Assembly (NCBI GenBank): GCA_041946965.1
Contig: JBHGBM010000018.1
Span: forward strand, 62,001 to 126,000
Length of the DNA: 64,000 nucleotides
Source: JBHGBM01 sp041946965
GTDB lineage: Bacteria > Acidobacteriota > Terriglobia > Bryobacterales > Bryobacteraceae
Direction of reading: 5' to 3'
Shown in pieces: positions 9,468 through 18,446 of the stretch. The notes beneath the pieces were generated by a model, which did no database searches, was not told where the DNA came from, and saw nothing but the letters and a program-made list of their open reading frames with translations. The translations under genes were made by a program, and so were the position numbers. The first letter of the stretch is position 1. Every line of letters begins with the position of its first letter.

Positions 9468-11906
9468 ATGAAATTTACGATCACGTTCCTGCTGTTCACG
9501 TGCGCTCTCACCGCCGACATAACCGACCCAACCGCGGCGCGGGCCTTCAGAAACAAGTACATCGCTATGACTGACGCATGGGTGGATGAAGTGGAGTTCA
9601 CCTCCGCCGAGCAGGCTGCCATGGAGGCGGGCAAGAAAGTGGACGACCTCATGTGGACCGGTCCGGACGATCCGCTGGGCAAGCGCGTGCTGGCCGCGGG
9701 CGAGCCCTCCTGGGAGGCGATGGCGGCGCAATACCCGGGAAAAATTCTCGACCGCACGGTGCTGGGCACATGGTCCGATCCGAACGCGCCGCTGGGGAAG
9801 TACCTGGACGAGTTCGCCATTTACTGGAACGGCGCCATCGCCGCCAACATGATTCGCGGCCGGCTCACGGACCGTTACGGCTACACGGGCGAATCGGCGC
9901 TGGCGTTCAACACCGTGGTGGTGTTCCGCGCCGGCCCCAACGGCGAGATGTTCGGGCGCGTGCGGCGGAACTATTCCAGCCTCGGCTACGAGGACGGCTA
10001 TCTGCCCATTGTTCTGGCCACCTATGAGACCGGGGGAGTGCGCTATCGCCAGACCGCGCTCGCGGATAAGCCGGCCGGCGAAACCGAAGGCTGGGACATC
10101 GCTTACGTGCGCTTCGAGATGACCAACGTTTCGAAGACGCCGCGCACGGCCGAGCTGCGCGTCGAGGTCGCGCTGAACGGCGGCGGTGCGGTGCGGCGCG
10201 AGGGCAACCGCGTGCTCGATCCCAACGGCGCGGTGTTGCTGGAGAGCGGCGGCCCGGAGAAGATCGAACTCAAGCCCGGGGCGACCGCGTCTCTGTACTT
10301 GAAAATTCCATTTCTTCCGGACGCCAAGCCTATGTTCCGCGCGCCGTCGAAGGCCGATTTCGAAGCGGCCCACGCGCGCGTGCGGGAATTCTGGCGCGGC
10401 GTGATGGCCAAGGCCGCGCGACTCGAGGTGCCGGAGCCGCGCATTAACAACGTGTGGCGCGCGCTGCTGCTTCAGAACTTCGTGCTCGAAGACGGCCCGA
10501 AATTCACTTACGGGTCGGGACTGATGTACAACGACTCCACCTATCCGCAGGAGATGGGGTTCGCCACGCACACCTTCGCCATGTACGGTTTCAAGGACCA
10601 TGCCAACGTGTTGCAGCGATGGTTCCTGGGAATGAGCGTCACCCGCGAAGGCGCCGGGCGCAAATACCAGAACCGGCGCTCCATGGTGCTGCATCACCTG
10701 CTGGAGAACTACCGCCTCACCGGCAAGACGGACCTGTTCGACCGTTTCAAGGACGACTACTACCGCGTGGCCGAGGAGATCATCGCGGACCGCCGCAGCA
10801 CCATGGTGGATGGGCCCGGAGAGAGGCCGCTCCACTGGGGCCTGCTGCCCCCGGACAAGCCCGGCGCGGACGTACAGGCCAGCACCCAGACGGGCTACGT
10901 GCTGGGGCACAACATCAACAACTGCCAGGGTCTGCATGATTTCGGGCATTTCCTGGTGGTCACGGGCATCGACCGCACGCGCGGCGAGCGCTACGTGCGG
11001 GAAGCCCTGGATTTCCGCAAGACCCTGATGTCCGCCATGGAACGCGCCGCCATCCGCGTCCCGGGACGGCCGCCGTTTATCGATCTCCAGACGCTGTATT
11101 TCCGCCAGACGCCGGATTACGGCCCCGACCCCTACGACGACTTAGCCCTGGGGCGGTTGCAGGGCTCCTATTTCCACTATTGGGTGGACATGAATCTGCA
11201 CTACAACTTTTTCAATCCGGACGACGTGGTGGGCCAGTGGCTCGCCGATTACTGCCAGCAGCAGAACGGCTTCGTGCTCGGCCTGACTCGCGCCCGGGGC
11301 TCGGCGGAAAAGCCCAGCGGCGGCGTCAACCCGGTCTACGACGCGGGCTATTTCAACTACCGCCTGCGGCGCGGCGAGGTAGACAGGTTCCTGTTGGGAC
11401 TCTACGGCCGCCTGGCGTTCGGCATGTCGCGGTATATGTACGTATCCTCCGAAGGCCAGCCCTTCGTCCGCTACAACAGCCAGAAGGGCGGGTTCGTGAG
11501 CGCGGCGTTTTCGATTCCCAACGCGGCCTCCAACGCCTCCACGTTGCTGATGCTGCGCAATGCGCTGGTGCTGGAGGAGTTAAGGGATGACATCGAAACC
11601 GGCGATATCTTCCTGTTGCGCGGCGTGCCGCGCGCCTGGCTCCAGGAGGGTAAACGCATCGCCGCCTCGGGCCTGGCGACGTACTTCGGCGACATCGGAT
11701 TCACCGTTCAGTCGAAGCGGAACCAGGTCACCGTACAGGTGGACGCGCCCGCGCGCACCCCTTACCGGCGGATTCTGGTGCACCTCCGCCGCCCGCTGAG
11801 CCAGGTTGCGGTGAACGGGCGGCCGCACCAGGATTGTGACTTCAAGAACGGAGTCGTCCGGCTGGCGGCGGGGCAGAAAAGCTTCACGGTGGAGGCGCGA
11901 TATTAG
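9468..11906 (+). CDS. Secreted protein with six-hairpin glycosidase-like core
   Basis: This 812-residue protein starts best at the ATG at 9468, which begins a clean signal peptide (MKFTITFLLFTCALTAD); in-frame upstream starts at 9456 and 9429 would add residues and run into the divergent gene. Residues about 30-310 look beta-rich. Residues about 325-700 look like an alpha/alpha toroid (NVWRALLLQNFVLED, MVLHHLLENYRLTGKTDL, NCQGLHDFGHFLVVTGI). A short beta-rich tail follows. That layout fits exported glycoside hydrolases or lyases, but no catalytic residue can be assigned and I do not recognise a named family. It sits 67 bases upstream of a receptor gene. Confidence 0.7.
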   Translation: MKFTITFLLFTCALTADITDPTAARAFRNKYIAMTDAWVDEVEFTSAEQAAMEAGKKVDDLMWTGPDDPLGKRVLAAGEPSWEAMAAQYPGKILDRTVLGTWSDPNAPLGKYLDEFAIYWNGAIAANMIRGRLTDRYGYTGESALAFNTVVVFRAGPNGEMFGRVRRNYSSLGYEDGYLPIVLATYETGGVRYRQTALADKPAGETEGWDIAYVRFEMTNVSKTPRTAELRVEVALNGGGAVRREGNRVLDPNGAVLLESGGPEKIELKPGATASLYLKIPFLPDAKPMFRAPSKADFEAAHARVREFWRGVMAKAARLEVPEPRINNVWRALLLQNFVLEDGPKFTYGSGLMYNDSTYPQEMGFATHTFAMYGFKDHANVLQRWFLGMSVTREGAGRKYQNRRSMVLHHLLENYRLTGKTDLFDRFKDDYYRVAEEIIADRRSTMVDGPGERPLHWGLLPPDKPGADVQASTQTGYVLGHNINNCQGLHDFGHFLVVTGIDRTRGERYVREALDFRKTLMSAMERAAIRVPGRPPFIDLQTLYFRQTPDYGPDPYDDLALGRLQGSYFHYWVDMNLHYNFFNPDDVVGQWLADYCQQQNGFVLGLTRARGSAEKPSGGVNPVYDAGYFNYRLRRGEVDRFLLGLYGRLAFGMSRYMYVSSEGQPFVRYNSQKGGFVSAAFSIPNAASNASTLLMLRNALVLEELRDDIETGDIFLLRGVPRAWLQEGKRIAASGLATYFGDIGFTVQSKRNQVTVQVDAPARTPYRRILVHLRRPLSQVAVNGRPHQDCDFKNGVVRLAAGQKSFTVEARY

Positions 11907-11927
11907 CTGGCCCCACGCTCGAAACTT

Positions 11928-11938
11928 TGATATAGAAT
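11928..11938 (+). promoter_or_regulatory. Probable extended -10 element before the 11974 receptor gene
   Basis: TGATATAGAAT lies about 36 bases before the ATG at 11974 and contains both TATAGA and TAGAAT, with a TG in the extended -10 position. No good -35 is visible. It suggests that the receptor and the respiratory genes behind it can be transcribed independently of the 9468 gene. Confidence 0.4.
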
Positions 11939-11973
11939 ATATTACCGAATCTGGTAGGAGGTGCGTCTTGCGT

Positions 11974-14900
11974 ATGCGAACAGTCGCTCTCTTCTCCGCG
12001 CTGCTGACAGCGGCGCTAACCCCTTCCTTCTCTCAGATCTCCACCGATGGTTCCATCCTCGGCATCGTGCGCGACCCGAGCGCCGCCGTGGTGGTGGGCG
12101 CGACGGTAACGGTGACGAATACCGAAACGGGCCTGGTTAAATCCACCGCCAGCGACGAGAACGGCTATTTCCAGGTGCTCGCGTTGCCGCGCGGGAGCTA
12201 CTCCGTGGAGGTCTCCTCACCGCAGTTCGCCACGTGGAAGATCAGCGAGGTCATCCTGACGGCGGGCGAGCAGAAGCGCATTCTGCCCGTGCTGACCGTG
12301 GGCGACGTCAAGCAGCAGGTCACGGTCTTGGCCGGGGTGGATCTGGTGCAGACCGAGCGCGCCTCGGTCGAGATCGCCATCGAGCAGAGACAGATCCGCG
12401 ACCTTCCGCTCAACGGCCGCGTCGCGGTGCAGATGGTGGCGCTCACGCCCGGCATGCGGTATCTCGGGGTCACGCAGGGCAACGTGCAGGGCGTTCAGGT
12501 CCAGGGCATGGGGCAGCACAGCGACGCCACGCAGTTCACCGTGGACGGCATGAGCGCCAACGATCCCAGCACCGAAGCCGGCATGGCGTTCCCGAACCTG
12601 GACTCGGTGGACCAATTCCGCGTGCAGACCTCCAGTTTCAGCGCGGAAAACGGCCGCGATCCTATCCAGGTGACCATGGTGACCAAGTCGGGTACAAATC
12701 AGTTTCACGGCACCGCCTGGGAGTTTCTGCGCAACGATAAACTCGACGCGCGCAACACCTTCACACCCACCAAGCCCTACCTGCGGAGAAATCAATATGG
12801 TTTCAGCGCGGGCGGGCCGGTGGTCCGGAACCGGACCTTCTTCTTCACCAGCTTCGAAGGCCTGAAGGTGCGCATGCAGGGCGCCTACAATTCCATCACC
12901 ATCGCGCCCGAGTTTCTGCAAGGCGACTTTTCGTCGGTGCGGACGGCGATCAACGACCCAACCACCGGGAGGGCTTTCCCCGGCAACAAGATCCCCGTGG
13001 AACGTTTTTCCAGCGCCTCGAAGTTCTTCTTCCCGTACGTGCTGCTGCCGAATGCTCCCAACAACCGGTTTCAGGCGCTCGCGCCGCAGCCGGAAGACGG
13101 AACCAACTTCATGCTCCGGCTGGATCAGCAGATCAGTTCGCGCCAGAAGGCCTACGTGCGATGGATCCGGGTGGGCGACGGGCAGACCAACACCGGCTAC
13201 AAGCCGGACATCATCAATACCTCGGATCTGACCCAGCACAACAGCGCGCTGAATTACGACCTCATGATCAGGCCGTGGATGCTGTTCACCCTTTCCGGCG
13301 GGTTCCTGCACTCCGAATTCGCGGGCGACTCGCCCCTGGTGGGTAAAGAAAACCTGACAGAAAAGGCCGGCATTCAAGGTTTCCCCACGGCTCTGCGGCC
13401 TACCGCCATCGGCCTTCCCACAGTGGCGTTCACCGGGTACACGGGTTTTTCGCTGGCGACCCAGGTGCCTTCGTCTCTGAAGCGGGAGGTGATCAACGGC
13501 CGCACCGGGCTGAACATCGTTCGCGGCACGCACACGCTGGTGACGGGAGCCGAATTTCTGGACCAGCGCACCGGCGTGCGGCATGCCTCCACCAATCCGC
13601 GCGGTTCGTTCACTTTCAACAGTCAATACACGGGGAACGGGTTCGCCGACTACCTGCTGGGCCTGGTGCAGGCGGCTTCGGGCAACGTCCCGTTGTCGCT
13701 GTTCGGCATCGCTCACGCTCCCTATTCGGCGGTCTACGTGGACGACACTTGGCGCGTGCATCCGAACCTGACCGTGAACCTGGGCGTGCGCTGGGACTAC
13801 TGGTGGCACAAGGCCTTCGTGCGCGGCGCCGGGACTACCTTCGATTTCAAGACCGGCAAGGCCGTCGCCGGCGAAAACAAGAGCGGCAAGGTCGACCTGA
13901 CGGCACAGCCCGTTTCGATCTACTATGCCGCCGCGACCAGGGATCTGTGGATGTCGGCGACTGAGGCCGGGATGCACCCGGGTCTTTACAACCCGTCCGG
14001 GTATGTTTCGCCGCGGCTCGGCGCCGCCTGGCGGCCCCTGGGGAAGGAAAGCCTGGTGCTGCGCGCCGGTTACGGCATCTTCGCCGCGAGTTATTACGGC
14101 AACGCCACGGGCTCCTCCATCATCGGTCCGCCTTACTGGGCCAACCAAAACATCACCTTCGCCAGGGCTTCAAACCAGCGCTGGGAAACGGCCTTTCCCG
14201 CCGATCCCGGAAATTTCGTGGCGCCCTCCATTGCTTCCGCCGTGTACGACATCAAGCCCATGAAGATCCACCAGTTCAACGTGTCGCTCCAGCAGTCCGT
14301 ACCGTGGCTGCGGGCGGCGGCGACCCTCTCGTACGTTGGCAGCCGCGGTTGGGACCTGACCGCCTTTCCAAGAACCAATACGGCAAGGCCCGGCAACTAC
14401 ACGAATCTCCAGGCGGCGCTGCCCTATCCGCGTTTCGGCACCATCAACCTCTACCAGAGCATCGGTCACGATTGGTATAACAGCCTGCAAGCCAAGTTCG
14501 AGAAACGCCATGCGGGCGGGCTTTCGTACCTGCTCTCCTACGCCTTCGCGCGCGACATTGCGGAATTCGGCAACGAGACCACGGCGCAGCCCACCATGTA
14601 CGCGCCGAAGAACTACGACCGCGGCAGGTCGCCCAACGAACGCCGCCACGTCCTCACCATCAGCGGGATTCTGGAGCTGCCTTACGGGCGTGGGAAGCGC
14701 TTCGGCAGCGGGGTCCCCGCCGTGGTCAACGCCGTGCTCGGCGGCTGGCAGGTTTCGGGCGTCTACCGGTTCGTGTCCGGCGCACCGTTGACCCTTCAGG
14801 TGGGCGGCGCGACGCTCGGCAACGGCGTGAACGCACGTCCCGATATCGTCGGCGACCCGCACGTGCCCAACCCCAGCCCGGCCCTGTGGTTCAATCCCGC

Positions 14901-15171
14901 GGCTTTCTCACCGCCGCCCCGCTACCAGTTCGGCAACTCCGCGCCCGGCGCGGTGGTCGGTCCCGCGCTGCACGTGCTCGACACCGGCCTGATGAAGAAC
15001 TTCAATATCTCGGAAAAGACCTACGTGCAATTCCGCTGGGAGATGTTCAACGCCATGAACGAGGTCAACCTGGGCAACCCGGTGACCACCATCGGCCTGG
15101 CGACCACCGGCCAGATCGTCTCCGCGGGCGACGCCCGCGTCATGCAGGTTGGAATGAAGCTGGTATTCTAG
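11974..15171 (+). CDS. TonB-dependent receptor, Oar-like
   Basis: This outer-membrane receptor is 1,065 residues from ATG 11974. An SD sequence, AGGAGGTG, lies at 11956-11963; TTG at 11968 is an alternative start six bases earlier. In order: a signal peptide (MRTVALFSALLTAALTPSFS), a carboxypeptidase-regulatory-like domain (GIVRDPSAAVVVGATVTVTN), a plug (QFTVDGMSANDPS), and a long beta-barrel ending in VGMKLVF with the usual terminal aromatic. Oar-like receptors in Acidobacteria are thought to import glycans or other bulky ligands, or to act at the surface; the ligand is unknown. The sdhA-like gene starts 7 bases after its stop, which is an odd neighbour for a receptor. Confidence 0.9.
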   Translation: MRTVALFSALLTAALTPSFSQISTDGSILGIVRDPSAAVVVGATVTVTNTETGLVKSTASDENGYFQVLALPRGSYSVEVSSPQFATWKISEVILTAGEQKRILPVLTVGDVKQQVTVLAGVDLVQTERASVEIAIEQRQIRDLPLNGRVAVQMVALTPGMRYLGVTQGNVQGVQVQGMGQHSDATQFTVDGMSANDPSTEAGMAFPNLDSVDQFRVQTSSFSAENGRDPIQVTMVTKSGTNQFHGTAWEFLRNDKLDARNTFTPTKPYLRRNQYGFSAGGPVVRNRTFFFTSFEGLKVRMQGAYNSITIAPEFLQGDFSSVRTAINDPTTGRAFPGNKIPVERFSSASKFFFPYVLLPNAPNNRFQALAPQPEDGTNFMLRLDQQISSRQKAYVRWIRVGDGQTNTGYKPDIINTSDLTQHNSALNYDLMIRPWMLFTLSGGFLHSEFAGDSPLVGKENLTEKAGIQGFPTALRPTAIGLPTVAFTGYTGFSLATQVPSSLKREVINGRTGLNIVRGTHTLVTGAEFLDQRTGVRHASTNPRGSFTFNSQYTGNGFADYLLGLVQAASGNVPLSLFGIAHAPYSAVYVDDTWRVHPNLTVNLGVRWDYWWHKAFVRGAGTTFDFKTGKAVAGENKSGKVDLTAQPVSIYYAAATRDLWMSATEAGMHPGLYNPSGYVSPRLGAAWRPLGKESLVLRAGYGIFAASYYGNATGSSIIGPPYWANQNITFARASNQRWETAFPADPGNFVAPSIASAVYDIKPMKIHQFNVSLQQSVPWLRAAATLSYVGSRGWDLTAFPRTNTARPGNYTNLQAALPYPRFGTINLYQSIGHDWYNSLQAKFEKRHAGGLSYLLSYAFARDIAEFGNETTAQPTMYAPKNYDRGRSPNERRHVLTISGILELPYGRGKRFGSGVPAVVNAVLGGWQVSGVYRFVSGAPLTLQVGGATLGNGVNARPDIVGDPHVPNPSPALWFNPAAFSPPPRYQFGNSAPGAVVGPALHVLDTGLMKNFNISEKTYVQFRWEMFNAMNEVNLGNPVTTIGLATTGQIVSAGDARVMQVGMKLVF

Positions 15172-15178
15172 GTCCTTT

Positions 15179-16921
15179 ATGGAGGCTCCGGCAAGGGTAG
15201 ACGCCGACCTGCTAATCGTCGGAATGGGCGCCGCGGCTCAGCTTTGCGCCCTTTATGCTCACGACGCCAATCCGGATTTAAGGATCCTGATAGCGACAAA
15301 GGCCCTGCGGGGGAAGGGCGGGTGCAGCCGCATGGTCCAGGGGGGCTTCAACGTGGTCCTGAATTCCGAGGACTCGCACGAAAAGCACCTCATGGACACC
15401 CTCAAGGGCGGCCAGTACATCAACGATCAGGAACTGGCGAAGACGCTGGTGGAAGAAGCCACCCCCACCATCAAGGAACTGGAAACCAGGTTCGGCTGCT
15501 TCTTCGACCGCAATCCGGACGGCTCCATCCATCAGAAGGCCTTCGCGGGCCAGTCGTTCGACCGCACCGTGCACAAGGGCGATCTGACCGGCATCGAAAT
15601 CCTCAGCCGCATCACCGAGCAGGTCGCCAAGCGCGGCATCCGCGTGCTGGAAGAGTGCCGCGCGGTGGAATTGCTTCTCGATGAAAGCGGCCAAACGGTG
15701 ACAGGCGCGCTGCTGCTGGACATGCGGCGCGGCGAGTTCGTCGTGGCCGAAGCCGCGGCAACGCTGGTGGCGTCGGGCGGCGGACCCACGCAGTACCGCT
15801 TTCACGCGCCGGGACCCGAAAAATCGGCGGACGGCCTCGGCTTGCTCTACCGCGCCGGCGTGCTGATGAAAGACATGGAGATGGTGCAATTCCATCCCAC
15901 CGGTCTGATCGTGCCGGGCAGCGTGGTGGCCGGCGCGCTGCTGGAGGAGGGATTGCGCGGCGCCGGCGCCCGCCTCTACAACGGCGAGGGCGAGCGCTTC
16001 ATGCTGCGTTACGCGCCCGAGGTTGCCGAGCGCGCCACGCGCGACGTGGTCAGCCGCTCTTCCTACCTCGAGATGATGGCGGGCCGCGCCTGCCCCGAAG
16101 GCGGCGTGCAGCTCGACGGATCCCACCTGGGGGCCGACTTCATTTTGAAAAACTTCCCCGGCATGGCGGAACGCTGCCGCCAGTTCAACTACGACCTGGC
16201 GCGCGGCCGCGTTCCCGTTTCGCCCTCGGCGCACTTCTTCATGGGCGGCGCGGTGATCGACCGCGATGGGAAGGCCAGCCTCGAGAGGCTGTTCGTGGCC
16301 GGCGAGGACGCGGGCGGCGTGCACGGCGCCAATCGCCTGGGCGGAAACGGAATCTGCGATTCCTGCGTGTACGGGCGGCAGTCGGGAAAAGCCATCGCCA
16401 GGTATCTGGCGAACAGAAACCGCACCCGATCGGCCACGCGGCGCGGACTGGTGAGTGAGATGGTGGCGCGGCTGCGCGCGCCTCTGGAGCGCGCCGCCGG
16501 GACGAATCCGTTCGAAGTGCGCAAGGAGCTTCAGGAATTGAACTGGAACAAAGTGGGCGTCGCGCGCAAGGAACCGGACCTGGGCGAAGCCGTCGCGGAG
16601 ATCGAATCGCTGGCGGCGGCCGCCGGCCAGATGAGGGTCACGGGCGGGCCCGCATACAACATGATGTACACGGTCGCGCTGGACCTGCTCGGGATGCTCG
16701 ACGCCTCGCGCATGGTGGCGGCTTCGGCCCGCCTGCGCGAAGAGACCCGCGGCGCGCACTTCCGCCAGGATTTCCCCTCGCAGCGCGACGAGTACGGCCT
16801 GTTCAATATCTACCTGCGGCGCGGCGGGGACGGCAAACCTGTCATGGAGAAGAAGCCGGTGGTGTTCCGGTACAAGTCTGTCGAGGAGTGTCAGAACTAC
16901 AGGAAGGCGGCGGCGCGTTAG
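15179..16921 (+). CDS. sdhA: Succinate dehydrogenase/fumarate reductase flavoprotein subunit
   Basis: This 580-residue flavoprotein oxidises succinate to fumarate (or the reverse) on the cytoplasmic side of the membrane. Seen are the N-terminal dinucleotide fold (LLIVGMGAAA), the substrate-site segment MVQFHPTGL, the ERATRDVVSRS region holding the catalytic arginine, SAHFFMGG, and HGANRLGGNG. The residue aligning with the histidine that covalently holds FAD in E. coli SdhA/FrdA (SHTVSAQGG) is C49 here (GCSRMVQGG), so FAD is probably not covalently bound. The gene starts 7 bases after the receptor gene and 3 bases before the anchor gene. L-aspartate oxidase is excluded by the partner genes. 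Confidence 0.92.
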   Translation: MEAPARVDADLLIVGMGAAAQLCALYAHDANPDLRILIATKALRGKGGCSRMVQGGFNVVLNSEDSHEKHLMDTLKGGQYINDQELAKTLVEEATPTIKELETRFGCFFDRNPDGSIHQKAFAGQSFDRTVHKGDLTGIEILSRITEQVAKRGIRVLEECRAVELLLDESGQTVTGALLLDMRRGEFVVAEAAATLVASGGGPTQYRFHAPGPEKSADGLGLLYRAGVLMKDMEMVQFHPTGLIVPGSVVAGALLEEGLRGAGARLYNGEGERFMLRYAPEVAERATRDVVSRSSYLEMMAGRACPEGGVQLDGSHLGADFILKNFPGMAERCRQFNYDLARGRVPVSPSAHFFMGGAVIDRDGKASLERLFVAGEDAGGVHGANRLGGNGICDSCVYGRQSGKAIARYLANRNRTRSATRRGLVSEMVARLRAPLERAAGTNPFEVRKELQELNWNKVGVARKEPDLGEAVAEIESLAAAAGQMRVTGGPAYNMMYTVALDLLGMLDASRMVAASARLREETRGAHFRQDFPSQRDEYGLFNIYLRRGGDGKPVMEKKPVVFRYKSVEECQNYRKAAAR

Positions 16922-16924
16922 CCC

Positions 16925-17260
16925 ATGGAAGCGAATATCGAGTACAGAAAACCATTGCATTGGGGGGAACTCGACCCTCATCGTAGAGAGAGCACCAGGA
17001 TCGGCATGTGGGCCTGGTTGTGGCAGCGCATCTCCGCGCTGGCCGTGGTGGTGCTGCTGGCGCTGCACGTCACCCTGACCTACCGGCCCATCATCCAGTT
17101 TCTGCTGCTGCTGACGATCACGTTTCATGCCGCTCTGGGGGTGCGGGTGATCCTGCTGGACTTCAACCTGGTTGCGGTGAAGTACCAGCGCGCGCTGGCC
17201 TGGGGCCTGGTGGCGCTCGGCCTCGCGGTGATGGCGATCATCTGGTTCAACATCTACTGA
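16925..17260 (+). CDS. Succinate dehydrogenase membrane anchor, single short subunit
   Basis: This 111-residue membrane protein has about three transmembrane helices (roughly 32-50, 54-78 and 88-109). The start resembles SdhC/SdhD anchors (MWAWLWQRISALA). H48 and H68 are candidate haem b ligands, and H68 sits in a HxxxGxRxxxxDF pattern found around the SdhC haem site. Ordinary C/D-type complexes have two such anchors and B-type enzymes have one of five helices; only this single small subunit is encoded here. It lies 3 bases after sdhA and 1 base before the iron-sulfur gene. It is expected to hold SdhA/SdhB to the membrane and form the quinone site. Confidence 0.85.
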   Translation: MEANIEYRKPLHWGELDPHRRESTRIGMWAWLWQRISALAVVVLLALHVTLTYRPIIQFLLLLTITFHAALGVRVILLDFNLVAVKYQRALAWGLVALGLAVMAIIWFNIY

Positions 17261-17261
17261 C

Positions 17262-18446
17262 ATGACAACCCGGAGCATCCGCATCTTCCGATACGACCCG
17301 CGGGAAGGGGGCGGCGGGCGCTTTGACGCCTTTACGCTCGACATCCCCGACGAGAGCACCACGACGATCCTCGACGTCCTGCTGCGCGTGCAGCGGGAGC
17401 AGGACGCGACACTCGCCTTCCGCTACGCCTGCCGCGTGAACATGTGCGGCTCGTGCGCCGTGGTGATCAACGGGCGTGAGGCGCTGGCTTGCAAGACCAA
17501 CGTCTCCGAGATCCCCGCGGGCGGGGAAATCACCATCCGGCCGTTGAATCACTTCCCGGTGATCAAGGACCTGGTGGTGGATATGGACCCGTTCTTCAAG
17601 AAGTACGAGGACACGCTGCCGTTTTACGAGCCCCGGCAGGAATCGGCGGAGCCCGCGCGGATCCGGCCCGATTCCGAGGAGCGCCGCGAGATTGGCGAGG
17701 CGACCGAGTGCATCGCTTGCGGCTGCTGTGTTTCGAGCTGTACCATGGCGCATTACCACGAAGGGTACGCGGGGCCGGCGGCGTTGAACCGCGCCTTCAC
17801 CCTGCTGGCCGACAGCCGCGACGGGCTCTTCGAGGCCCGGCTGGCGCGCGCCATGGAGTCCTGTTATCTCTGCCGCACGGAGTTCAACTGCACCGAGGTG
17901 TGCCCGAAGAGCATCAGCTCCACGCGGGCCATCAAGTACATCCAGCGGCTGGCCGTCTTGCATCCGCCGAAGAGGGCAGGGAAAGCCGCCCGCCCGGCTG
18001 AAGGCTTCGTGCTCGACCGCCGCGCGGTGCTGCTGGGCGGCGGAGCGGCGGCGGTGCTGGCGGTGATAGGCGCAGGCGCCGTGGCCGGGCCGGCGCTTTC
18101 CAAACCCGCGAAGCAGTGGGCGCCGGTGGCCGCCCTCGACAGTCTTCCCGAAGGCGTCACCAGGGTCCTGGTCAAGTACCAGTCGCAAGCCGGCGTCTAC
18201 ACCGAACAGGTCTCCGAGCCCGTGCTGGTGGCGCGCACGGGCGGCGAGATCGTGTGCTACAAAGCCGCTTGCCCGCACCTTGGCTGCATGGTGCGATGGG
18301 ACGGCCCGGCGGGCCGCTTCCAGTGCGCGTGTCACGGCGGCAGCTTCGCACGCGACGGCAGCGTGCTGGCGGGTCCGCCGCCCAGGCCGCTCGACCGCTA
18401 CACCTTCCGGGTGGACGCGGGGCAAATCTTGATCGAGGTGGGCTGA
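17262..18446 (+). CDS. SdhB iron-sulfur subunit fused to a Rieske protein
   Basis: One 394-residue reading frame holds two respiratory proteins. Residues 1-235 are SdhB: [2Fe-2S] ligands C57, C62, C65, C77; [4Fe-4S] ligands C150, C153, C156, C214; [3Fe-4S] ligands C160, C204, C210, with spacing identical to E. coli SdhB. After a linker comes a twin-arginine plus hydrophobic segment (RR253-254, helix to about 280), as at the start of a Rieske protein. Residues 285-394 form a bc1-type Rieske domain: C337/H339 and C355/H358 for the cluster, C342/C357 for the disulfide. Topology is coherent, with SdhB inside and Rieske outside. No stop or frame change separates the parts. A weak internal GTG at 18009 (AAGG four bases before it) could also yield some free Rieske. 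Confidence 0.93.
   Translation: MTTRSIRIFRYDPREGGGGRFDAFTLDIPDESTTTILDVLLRVQREQDATLAFRYACRVNMCGSCAVVINGREALACKTNVSEIPAGGEITIRPLNHFPVIKDLVVDMDPFFKKYEDTLPFYEPRQESAEPARIRPDSEERREIGEATECIACGCCVSSCTMAHYHEGYAGPAALNRAFTLLADSRDGLFEARLARAMESCYLCRTEFNCTEVCPKSISSTRAIKYIQRLAVLHPPKRAGKAARPAEGFVLDRRAVLLGGGAAAVLAVIGAGAVAGPALSKPAKQWAPVAALDSLPEGVTRVLVKYQSQAGVYTEQVSEPVLVARTGGEIVCYKAACPHLGCMVRWDGPAGRFQCACHGGSFARDGSVLAGPPPRPLDRYTFRVDAGQILIEVG

Noticed and set aside
12217..14148. Long open frame on the minus strand inside the 11974 receptor gene
   Set aside because: It is a mirror of a high-GC coding strand, has arginine/histidine-rich non-protein-like composition, no leader or family motif, and the plus-strand receptor is unambiguous.
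18009..18446. A separate Rieske gene starting at an internal GTG instead of a fusion
   Set aside because: The SdhB frame has no stop before this point, so SdhB would be made as a fusion in any case; the internal site (AAGG, four bases) is weak. It is kept only as a possible secondary product.
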